DNA of 64,000 nucleotides from Dillenia suffruticosa. Lineage: Eukaryota > Streptophyta > Magnoliopsida > Dilleniales > Dilleniaceae. Below, one piece after another: positions 54,903-64,000 of the stretch. Numbering within the stretch: position 1 is the stretch's first letter; each line of letters begins with the position of its first letter. Under the pieces are notes generated by a model. It had not been told where the DNA came from and did no database searches. It saw only the letters and a program-made list of their open reading frames with translations. The position numbers and the translations under genes are program-made. The stretch is from positions 2,986,001 through 3,050,000 of the forward strand of contig JAVTVX010000005.1 of the NCBI GenBank assembly GCA_033439265.1, in the 5' to 3' direction.

Positions 54903-55775
54903 AGCGGTGGACCCGGGACCCAGAGGCAGGGTGCAAAAAAATTTATAAAATATTTGTTCAATCAATAAGCATAAATTGTAAAATTATATTAGAAAAATAT
55001 AAAATATCAATAAAAAAATAATATTCTAAAAATCAGAAATTTTAATTGAATGATATCAAGAATATTGCACTTACACATAAATAAAAAAATCATTCGATTG
55101 ATATTCACTATATCCATACAACTACTACACAAACAATCGATTAAACCAAAAAAAATAAAGTATTCTAGAATCTCATTCAAAAACAAGAGGTATAACATGA
55201 AAAAAAATAACAAAATCAATTAAAAAAATTATATTAGGGTTTAACACTAATGTTAAATTTAAAAAATTAATTGAGATTTTAATTCAAATCAACGTGATCT
55301 TTTTTCATGGGGCAAAGAATGGATTTTTCTTCCAGAAAATTGGAGAATTGAGAGGAAAAGCAAAATGGATTGGGATTTGGGGACGGGAGAGAGGCCAAGA
55401 GGGAGAGGGAGAGAAGAGGGAAAGTTCCGAGAAAGAGGAGAGGGAAGAGGAAAAATTCTAAAAGTGGATTTGTTAATGCAAAATTAATATTTTCTGGGGC
55501 TATAATTTTATTTATTTTTTCCTTTCTTGACTTGACTTTAAAGATTATAAACTATTTTTTTATTGATTTAAAGTAAGTATTGATATTATATTTTTTTTGT
55601 TACCTAATGGTTTTTTTTTTTAATTATGTGAAATTTATGAGTTTAAAAAAAGATAAATATAGGTAAATTATAGTTAAGTGAGTGTAATATAAATATCAGG
55701 CATAAATAATAATTAAATTTTAAAAAATTATGGGGCTGCAATTGTCCATCCTCGCGATCACATGGGTCGCCACTG
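54903..55775. mobile_element. hAT-like non-autonomous transposon, 873 bp
   Basis: Left end CAGCGGTGGACCCGGG; right end read inward CAGTGGCGACCCATGTG. The flanks ACCCACTT (54895-54902) and ACCCACTC (55776-55783) form an 8-bp target duplication with one mismatch. CAG termini and 8 bp are hAT-like. The interior is AT-rich with a purine-rich patch (55340-55460) and no transposase. Confidence 0.65.
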
Positions 55776-55783
55776 ACCCACTC

Positions 55784-56500
55784 TGACATCCCCAATTGGC
55801 CGCCGTCTGAGAAGAACTCCCTCCTTGCTTGGTATTGGGTTTTCCCAATCTCACTCCTCGGGCATTTTTAGAATCAAAGTTGGGGAGGGTGCTAAGGTGG
55901 ACGAAAAACCCTCACCATCTGTCTCCCAAGTATAGGGTGGTCTCAACCTGTAAATTATCTTATGAGCTTGGCGTAATTAAACATAAACAAATAAACATAT
56001 TCAATGAGTGCTTAATATACCTAAACATTTAGCACAGAACTCCATAGACCTCAGAGTTCATAATTGGAGTCACATTTAATTTCAAAAAGGGTTCACTCAG
56101 TGCACAAAATGTGAGCGGGGGTAGGGAGAGGGTGACATATATGTAAATAGGCTTCAATATTTGGAATTAGAGTATTTTAGAATATTTTTGCTATTATTTT
56201 TATTGGGAATCGATCGTATTATTGTAGTAAATCAAAAATTTTATGCGCTTTTGATGAGTTTACCTAAGTGAACATGCAAAGGTTAGAGTGAACGGAAACC
56301 ATATGGAGTCCATATTTGGAATTAGAGTAACATTTGACTTCAGTATTTCCTTGTAGGGTTTGTTATTGTTATTGCATTCATCTAGCATTGGGATGATACT
56401 GTGTATGCACAATACGGATATTTACTGCACATTTGAAAGACAAAGACTCAAAGTTACCAATATTACTGAAAAAAAGGTTCCAATTTGGTTTTTTTCTAAA
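55784..56500. other. Intergenic region, nothing recognised
   Basis: AT-rich with no similarity that I can see to genes or to other repeats of the window. Confidence 0.4.
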
Positions 56501-57350
56501 TTTCAAAATGCATAATTGACCTAGTCTTCAATAGATCTAATTTTTTCGGACAACGTTTGGGCCCTTTCGTACCTTGAATTAATCTTAAAAAAAAAAAGAA
56601 AAAAAAAAGCTCAATCCTAATGTCATGATTCCATACCGCTTTACCAAACCTAATGGCATTCTCATGACTACAGCATAAAAACTTATATGCGCGGACATTG
56701 AGTTTCACAATAATAACATTAATATTGAATTTTAAAATTTTGAGGCAATTTAGGTAGAACATAGTACTAAGGTAAACTTTTGTCAACGCCCACAACCAGT
56801 TTGAAACTTAATTAGAAAAAAATTAGAATTTTGTATGCCAACATTGGATTTCAAATGTTACTAAGAAATAACGGTAACTATTAGAAATGATCACAATAAA
56901 AAAATTGGGATGAAGCAACAATTACACCCAACTGCACTGAAAATTGCTTATCTTTTTAACAGATGACAACATTGAATTATAGAAGTAATTATATTACCTA
57001 ATGCAGGCTTAATGGAGTAAAAAAAATCTTCGATATGAAAATATTTCACCCTCGAAGGGAAAAAAGTGATCATAAAAAGTAATTAAAGTTTTTTGTGATC
57101 ACCCACTTTCAAGTTTTGTTCTCCATAAAGAGGACCCTCTTGTGTAAGAGATTTTAATTGCTTTTGAAGGGACAGAGATCTAAAGAGAGTGGATGAAGAG
57201 GAAAGGGGCCATCCTACTCTTCTTCTTGTGAGTTGCAACACCAAGTGTCTTCTCTCTATATCTCTCATTCGATTAGAGTTAGTGATCTTTGGCTGGCTGG
57301 GAGTGATGGAGTGTGAGGAGAATATTGCATCAGTCAATGTACAAGTATTT
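56500..57350 (+). repeat. Segmental duplication copy A: F-box-type 5' flank and first codons
   Basis: About 850 bp, diverged copy of 58080-58930. Shared landmarks are the run of A after TCTT/CCTT, the CAATAATAACATTAA stretch, TTGTAAGAAATTTT/GTGTAAGAGATTTT, and finally GGGAGTGATGGAGTGTGAGG against GGGAGCGATGGAGTCTGGGG. The ATG at 57306 opens only a short frame (MECEENIASVNVQVFF, soon stopped). It looks like a dead promoter plus first exon. Confidence 0.5.
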
Positions 57351-57533
57351 TTTCACGTAAACTAGATCATATAATATCAGCCTAAGTTAGACAAGGAAAA
57401 TCACTCATTAAGACTGATTCAGCAAGATATTCTGCAGGATGGAGGTACTCAAGAGTCGGTGACTGAAGTTTTAGATCTTCATCCCTGGCCAAAATAGGTA
57501 AAACATCTCAATCCTGGTGGACACAATGATCTT

Positions 57534-57815
57534 TCACAGATTATCTAATACCTCATATGTTCTTTGCAGATAGAAATCGTCAAGTGCAGGCATCCTCAAA
57601 CACAATGGAAGCAAGCTTAAGGGTTTTGAGACTTGGGAAATCAACATAGGATGAGGAATTAAGATGAATTGAAGAGAAGGAAGGTCACCAAACAGAGAAC
57701 TGATACCATGTAAGCCGAAATTGGAGAGAGAAGTCCATATGTACCTGCTTCCGGAAGACAAAAATTGTTTACAATTGTGAGTTTTGTGATTTTCATCGGT
57801 CAAGGGTTGAGACAA
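57534..57815 (-). pseudogene. Possible leucine-rich fragment of an F-box gene
   Basis: A 93-codon open frame with LRR-like spacing (SLSNFGLHGISSLFGDLPSL...). It lies within the cluster of F-box/FBD relics and on the same strand, but has no diagnostic motif. Assignment by context only. Confidence 0.25.
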
Positions 57816-58079
57816 GGAGACCCCCTCTCCCCTACCTCTTCATCTTGGTTATGGAAAGACAAGAAGCGGCTTCCGTTTATGATCATAAGACTAAACTGGA
57901 AAACAATTCTAGATATATATTATGTTTAATGCAAACAAAGATGTAAATTACGAACCAATTTAGGTAATTAAAACAAATTCATTTTGAAAAGAGAAAAAAA
58001 ATGTGAAAATTGTGTGAATATCTTTACTGAGTTCTTAACATTGCTAAACATTTTGTTTGTACCCAAAAAAAAAAAAATC

Positions 58080-58930
58080 CCTAAACATTTTGTACAAGTT
58101 TTTTCAGTAGGATTGGGCCTTTTGGGTGCCTCGAAAAATCCTTGAAAAAAAAAAAAATGGAAAAACTCAATCCTTAATCCATACCATTAGGCCAAATCTA
58201 ATATGATTCTCTCTTTGGTAACATTAAAACTCATATGCACCACATTTAGTTTCGCAACAATAACATTAACGGGAACTAATATTAAATTTTTTAAATTGGT
58301 GGCCGTGTTTATAGATAATATTAAATTTCAAATTTTGGTAATGTCTATTAGAGCAATTTTTGCAAACACCGACAATGAATTTAAAATTTAACAAGAAATA
58401 ACGAATAACGGCTCCATGGCCACCGACATAAAATTTAGACCTTTCTAAGAAATGTAACTGTCATAGACACCGAGAATGAATTCAAAATTGTTGATTATTT
58501 TAAGACGTATTTTATTTTTTTAAAAAATTGTCGAAAATCTAAGTTGATAGCTAATTCAATAATAAAACTAGTAAGTATAATATGAGAATTTTGCAAACAC
58601 ATCCAAATTGCAATTTTCAAAAGAAAGAAAAAAAACATTGAATAAAACTTTTGAATCTCAAGGAAATATAGAAATGGTGATGGTAAAAACGTTAAAGAGC
58701 TAGGGTTTTCTACAGCGGGGGAGCTCCAAGGTTTATCACTATAAATAGGACGCTTGTTTGTAAGAAATTTTCATCGCCCCTTCAAAGAGATAGAAAGGAC
58801 GAAGAGAAGAGAAAGGGTTTTTATTTATTTAATTTTTTTGTAATTTTTTGGGTGGGAGCGATGGAGTCTGGGGAGAGAGAATGTTGCCAGATCAAACTTG
58901 TTCAAGTGTTTTCTCTTGTGTACCAGATAT
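58080..58930 (+). repeat. Segmental duplication copy B: promoter and first codons of an F-box-type gene
   Basis: Diverged copy of 56500-57350. It keeps a good TATA box (TATAAATA, 58740-58747), 120 bases before ATG 58861, which reads MESGERECCQIKLVQVFSLV before the frame meets a minus-strand LRR fragment. So a plus-strand gene start is joined head-on to the tail part of a minus-strand gene. Confidence 0.5.
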
Positions 58931-59390
58931 GGCCATGAATCTTTATTCTACCAGAGATGATAGGATAATGCCTTCTTCATCTGCAAGAAGGCCTTGCTTC
59001 TCAACGCGAATATCAGCTCCAACCAGAGAGACTGCGCCATCGATCAAACATCCAGAGCAATAATCATCAGAGACAGAAAAATTTTCCAGACTCGAGGCAT
59101 ATATCTTAATCTGGTACCTGTCCATTGAGACATCATCATACTTATTGTCAGTATCAGTTTCCAAGCATTTCAAAGCAGGCAGATGCACAGAAGAGGTTTT
59201 TGCATGAAAAAGATCTAATCATTCATGGACAGATCTTCAAGTGTGGGACCAGCCAATAAGTTTGCAACAGATTCATTCATCTTGAATTTAACACAAAAAA
59301 GCTCGAGTTTCTTCAGACTCAGCAAATAAACATTTGGCCAGAATGCCATCTGTATCATAATTCTACCTCTACCCTAAAGTTCTGCAGGTG
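58930..59390 (-). pseudogene. F-box/LRR (FBD-type) fragment, LRR part
   Basis: On the minus strand, LLSLKKLELFCVKFKMNESV and ANLLAGPTLEDLSMND (about 59330-59222), then LPALKCLETD, YQIKIYASSLENFSVSDDYC and GAVSLVGADI (59188-58940). Order and spacing match the LRR part of the gene at 62532-64000 (LPNLKFLRLDNVKFQ...MPVLKHLEI...VTIYAPKLELLKASFIDRG). A stop between the two parts marks it as a relic. Confidence 0.6.
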
Positions 59391-59723
59391 AAAAAATGCG
59401 GAGGCAACTTTAAAATATGTGTATGTAATATCAGTTTGAATAAATTGATTCCTGGTGTTTTTTTTTTGCCTTGTAGAAATGCTGTGGTTGAGGGTTCTTT
59501 ACTACTATACTGTCATGCTGAACAGGTTATGAAATGGGTGTAATAAAGGAAGACGCCACAGTCAAAATGTATGCGCTGCTTTTCTCCCTAGAACAATAAA
59601 AGGCCCTGTCATGTAATGTGTGTGAAGTGAGCAAAGTGAAGAATTCAGCTTATCTTGTTTTTCATATACTTAAAGTACACAATGGCAAGGGACCTGAAAG
59701 CTTAAAATTGTCCCCGAGGATCT

Positions 59724-60370
59724 TCACAGATGGCATTGTTCTATTTTTCTTTTTACATGGAAACCGCCGGTTTTACTAGAAATTGCAATTTTTTCCATTA
59801 TAAGCAGCAAGAAGCAAACAACAATTGCTACTATAAGAATATGGAACATAACAATCAGAAACATTATATCATTGGGTGACCATCCAAGTAACTGTGAAAG
59901 CGCTTGCAAATTACAATGCATCAAATTTACATGCAACTCGATCAAATTGTAAAATATAGACATATCATTGTTGGATCCAAGAAACTGCAGTCATAAAAAA
60001 AAAAACTTCGATTGTTATTTGTCCATGAAAATGAAATTCAGAAAATGATAAAGAAAACAAACATTTTTCCACCTAAACTAGATTCCATCTCTCACATCTG
60101 ATTATGATTTTCATGGTAGATGTGAGGAAAAGACTTGTTTTATGAAGGATATCACTTCATTTATATCTTATCAATTAGAATCTAAAACAAATATTTTTTA
60201 AAATTTCCTAGTAACTCACAATTCTTCCACTTTGGGTACCATCTCTTCAGTGCTTCAAAAGAAGCTCAAAGTAAAAGGAAGAAAATAACATACAGACAAA
60301 GTCTTCGAAGATAATTTTTACCACTTAACATTGTTGAGGGCCTTGAACTGCTTAATCTTTTTTTTTTTTC
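59724..60370 (-). pseudogene. F-box/FBD relic: end of LRR exon and following exon
   Basis: About 60370-60300 matches the LRR exon end (IKQFKALNNVK against IKAINNVRFLNLYSETLR of the gene at the window edge) with an in-frame stop. About 59985-59880 matches the next exon (MSIFYNLIELHVNLMHCNLQ against MPIFHKLIELNVGIACCFWQ). FBD-coding sequence is not found after it. Confidence 0.55.
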
Positions 60371-60829
60371 CCTTCCAAAATATTATGTATGGATGTAAAC
60401 CTTGAGTTCTTGGACACCACCCAGTTGTATTAAACATTATTCATCTCCTTTGGCTGAGTAAGTTGTCGAATGATTTTTCAACTGAAGCGGGTTGCCAGAA
60501 AGCATCAAAGTTTAGCTGGGCAACCACCTCAATGGCTGTTCTTCCTAACCCTAGCTTTGAGATTTAGTTATCAAGAAATTTTAACTGTACTTGTATTGTT
60601 TATCTTGCTTATATATGCTTTTATGAATATTATCCGTCATAATACATTTTACTAAAATAAATTTTTCATGATGAGAGAGCTTGCAGCATAGATATGGAAA
60701 TGAAGATGCCTATAATTTGAATTGTCCAATAATTATAAGTTATACAAATTCTTTTATATCTTTTGTTACTGTTGATAGAGCAAAAGCCATTGATAAATCC
60801 AAATCCATAATTTGAATTTTGAGGTGCAA

Positions 60830-61770
60830 ATGCAGGAAGTTCCACTTGACAAATTGAAGATGCCTATAGGCTCACTGAAAATTTCTGGATAATCATGTGC
60901 TGAGTTCAGTATTGTCACAATATCTGCAGCAGAAAGCCACCTGCTTTCAAATTCTAGACTTCTTCAGGATTTTTCTGAGAATGCAAATGCAGCACAGTAT
61001 TCCCTACCACTTCAATTTTTTAATAGAATTCTGTGTGAAAAATTCCAGCTGACATATTGATGAGGCCTTCAAGCACATGGAAATTGCTGTATAGCCTTTG
61101 TTGTAAGAACTATAGAGAAGGAAAGCAACAACCAATCTGGAGACTCTAATACTCAGATGCCACATTTGGATTGTTATTTCAGATGCAAAGGCGGCAAGAA
61201 TGTGGATATCTGTCATTCAAAGGAATTACAAAACCAGGTCCCCAGCCACTTCAATTCTTGAATGATTGTATTGCATCTGAAAAATTCCAGCCGACATACT
61301 GAAGTGGCCCTTAGAAATCATGATAATCCCTGAAGAATCTCCATATCATATGAAATTCCATGATGAATATTCACCTATTTCAGAACTCTGGCATTCTTCA
61401 AAATACATTTTATCGTGTCTGTTTCTTTCTTCTCCCCATAGAATCCTTGGAACAATAATCTTGTCAGTTCTGGAAATTGAAACTAATGGGAATGTTGTAG
61501 TTTCCTCCAGCAATACTCAAGATGTTGCATTCTCCAGTGCCCCGACCACTAGAGACAACATGAATAGAAACTTTAGATCCTGCATTTTAGGATTCTGCAA
61601 TAAGGAAAAAAAAAATTTCGCATCACGAACAGACCTTCCAAGCTAGAGAACTTCCAAATTGAGTGAAAGTTCAAGCAATTGTGGGAAGTGCATGCCAACA
61701 CCATAATTTACCCCGCAAAATTATGAAATATGGGCATATCATTGTTGAGTTGAAGACACTGCACTCATAT
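60830..61770 (-). pseudogene. F-box/FBD relic with repeated C-terminal tail
   Basis: About 61770-61640 is a stop-containing copy of the middle exon; 61480-61395 reads RLLFQGFYGEKKETDTIKCI, matching the FBD exon (FKNFYGEKDETDLITFILKN). The tail (KASSICQLEFFTQNSIKKLK) appears more than once: 61315-61247, 61075-61003 and, weaker, 60870-60830. Not a working gene. Confidence 0.6.
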
Positions 61771-62531
61771 AACAAACTTCTATCATCGGTTGTCCATGAA
61801 AAGGAAAACTTAGATGATATGAAAATAATCATTTTTCTATGTAAACCGGATACCACCTCTCATATCTGATTATAATTTTTCGTTGTAGATACGGAATCTT
61901 CATCCCTCTGCATCAGATCTTCCTTCTTCAAGCAATCTTCAAATGGCCTTCAAGCCTTCATATTCCCAATGAATTTGGATCACCAAAACAACGATCTTCA
62001 CATTTATTCCAAATTCCCACCAAGTGAAATCTCTGAACACCACTCTCCTCCAACGAGAGTGGTAATGACGAATCTCAAAGTCTTGACTTGAATTTAAGAC
62101 AAATAACACCTTGCCTTTTCTAATTAGAATCGGAATGAAACGAAATTCTGTTTTCTAATTTGGAAAAGAAAGAAAAAAAAAGGAGAGAGAGAGAGAGATT
62201 AAACCAAATCATCAGTTCATTCCTCATTAACAATTAACTTTTGTTTCTACAAATACACATACAGAAAAAGAAAAAACAAAAAATGGACAAATACTGCTAC
62301 AACTACCTTTAATATGTTGATACAGCAGAGAGCATATCGCATTGATAAATTCAAATCCATATGATTGCTTAACAATCGATAGTTTCCTTGAACTTTCAGA
62401 GGTTGCAAATGCACAAAGTTCCAGCTGACAAATTAAAGAAGCCTGTACGTTTATTGAGAATTTCTGAATACCCTTTTGCTGAGTTTCAGCGTTGTTATTT
62501 TTTGTAATGGAATGCCACTTGCTTGCAAACT

Positions 62532-64000
62532 CTAGTGTTCTTCGGTATCACATTCCTCGGGATCGTATTCCTCAGGATCACATTCCTCGGGATGTAAATG
62601 CATCACTGTGTTCCCAACAAGTTCAATTCTTATACAATTCCATGAGAAAATTTTCAGCTGACATATTGAAGAAGCCTTTGTGCACGTCAAAATTTCACGA
62701 ATAGCATTTCCCTGATTTTCCGTATAGTAAGAATATCCACAGTGAATTGCCACCTCCTTCAAAACTCCCGCATTCTTCAGAATAAATGTAATAAGATCTG
62801 TTTCGTCCTTCTCACCATAGAAATTTTTGAAAACAAAGGTTGTTAGGTGTGGAAAGAGAAGCTGAGGTGGACACTCTGGCTCCTTCCAGCAATTATGATG
62901 AACTTCTTCATTCCAGTGCTCAAGTCCTGGTGTCACAAATCTTTTCTCTACAAACTACAATACAGATAATAATATCAACATCAAATCCTATGTTCTAGGA
63001 ATTAGTATTACAACAAGCAAAATTTTGTGTCATGAACTAACCTTTTCAATACGGAGAACTTCCAACCTGGGTGACCTTTCGAGCAATTGTGGAAGTGCTT
63101 GCCAAAAACAGCATGCAATTCCAACATTCAATTCGATCAATTTATGAAAGATTGGCATATCTACATCGGTTGCAAGACACTGCATCAATACAATAAAACT
63201 TATAACAAACATGTAGAACTTTGTTTCTTGAATGCCATATGGTCCCTTTAGCTGAGAACAGCCATTTGTACTAAACTGAATGGAGTATTGGAGATAAATT
63301 TGGAATCACAGTAGATGCAGATGTGTGTGCAAGAATGGTCGTCAGTTATGCGTTCAATATCCAAAATAATTAAAAGTAAAAGCATAACATACCCGCAAAG
63401 TCTCGGAATATAAGTTTAAGAACCTGACATTGTTGATGGCCTTGATTTGCCGAAGAACTCTATTACTATCTTCAACACTGACTTCGTCTACCTCATCAAG
63501 CAAGGTAACGTCACCAAAACCAACACTGGCGCTGACAATGGAGGTCATGCCACTTAGGAAGATTCCTCTATCAATAAATGATGCCTTGAGAAGCTCAAGC
63601 TTCGGGGCATAAATCGTCACACCAGATTCAGCTACTCTGTTAAAAGCATAAGTATAATGTATCTCCAGGTGTTTCAGCACTGGCATGCAAAGGGAAATTT
63701 TTTCCTTGTAGATGGGAATGCAATAATCCCAGTACAATTCTTCGAGTACATGGCAGCCAGACAAGAGACTTGCAAGAGCTGTATTGCTTTGGAATTTAAC
63801 ATTATCGAGACGAAGGAACTTAAGATTTGGCAAATCAACAAATGAAGGGACATCAAGGAGAATATTGCCTTTCAATTTTAAAACCACAACACTTTTGCAA
63901 GAATATATACATTGAGTCAACAATTGATCTTTAGAAACCATAGACATGTTGTGTTGGAAAAGCTCGAGTTCTTGGACATCCCTTTCAATCACAGTTGCGA
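62532..64000 (-). CDS. FBD-associated F-box/LRR protein, 3' part; truncated by the window edge
   Basis: Exons: beyond 64000-63393, 63179-63042, 62945-62532. Junctions CGG/GTATGT, GCAG/TGT, AAG/GTTAGT and AG/AAAAGA keep one frame to TAG 62532-62534. The first exon carries leucine-rich repeats (VVVLKLKGNILLDVPSFVDL, PNLKFLRLDNVKFQ). The last carries an FBD-type domain (PECPPQLLFPHLTTFVFKNF...FILKNAGVLKEV...QLKIFSWN). F-box proteins select substrates for SCF ubiquitin ligases; the F-box itself should lie beyond 64000. The C-terminus ends in tandem 15-bp repeats (PEEC-DPEEY-DPEEC-DTEEH). The target is unknown. Three or more degraded relatives lie to the left. Confidence 0.7.

Noticed and set aside
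1-64000. tRNA, rRNA, CRISPR arrays, operons, riboswitches
   Set aside because: None seen; the sequence is plant nuclear DNA with intron-split genes, and no array of regular short repeats with unique spacers is present.

Overview
The window reads as nuclear DNA from a dicot plant. It is AT-rich, and its genes are split by introns with GT-AG borders. The recognisable products are typical of flowering plants: the LHCP import factor LTD, a plastid lipocalin, a plastid tryptophan synthase beta chain, a plastid glucose-6-phosphate/phosphate translocator, an SGP-type small GTPase and FBD-type F-box/LRR proteins. Ty1/copia, hAT-like, MITE, SINE-like and fold-back elements fill much of the rest. I cannot name the species. 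All exon models below were joined by eye from splice sites, reading frame and remembered family sequence.

Layout. 0.2-1.0 kb: two small convergent plant-specific genes whose stop codons share one TTAA; the first is frameshifted. 3.4-10.1 kb: LTD (+), with a complete copia retrotransposon (3972-9381, antisense) in its single intron. 10.5-13.1 kb: a chloroplastic lipocalin gene (-) with several frame breaks. 15.6-20.7 kb: an intact 8-exon NEPRO/DUF4477-like gene (-). 21.1-23.8 kb: a hAT-like element carrying a solo LTR. 23.8-32.2 kb: gene-poor, with a MITE, a SINE-like insert and a 2.4-kb purine-strand repeat array. 32.2-35.2 kb: SGP1-like GTPase (+), intact. 38.1-38.4 kb: a palindrome-rich fold-back element just upstream of tryptophan synthase beta (+, 38.5-42.3 kb), which is damaged. 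43.3-47.8 kb: plastid glucose-6-phosphate translocator (-), intact. 49.5-50.9 kb: a 1.3-kb fold-back element. 54.9-55.8 kb: a second hAT-like element. 52.8-64.0 kb: F-box/FBD gene debris, ending in one better-preserved gene that runs off the right edge.

Four of the recognisable housekeeping genes act in plastids (light-harvesting protein import, lumen photoprotection, tryptophan synthesis, hexose-phosphate import), but nothing shows co-regulation; plant gene order is usually not functional. The most unusual signals are: (i) palindromes in the copia U3 that match the mitosis-specific MSA element, next to TGGGCC boxes; (ii) single-base frame breaks, mostly apparent losses of one A, in three genes while four neighbours are clean; (iii) two fold-back elements with related termini; and (iv) the purine-strand array with recurring hairpins.
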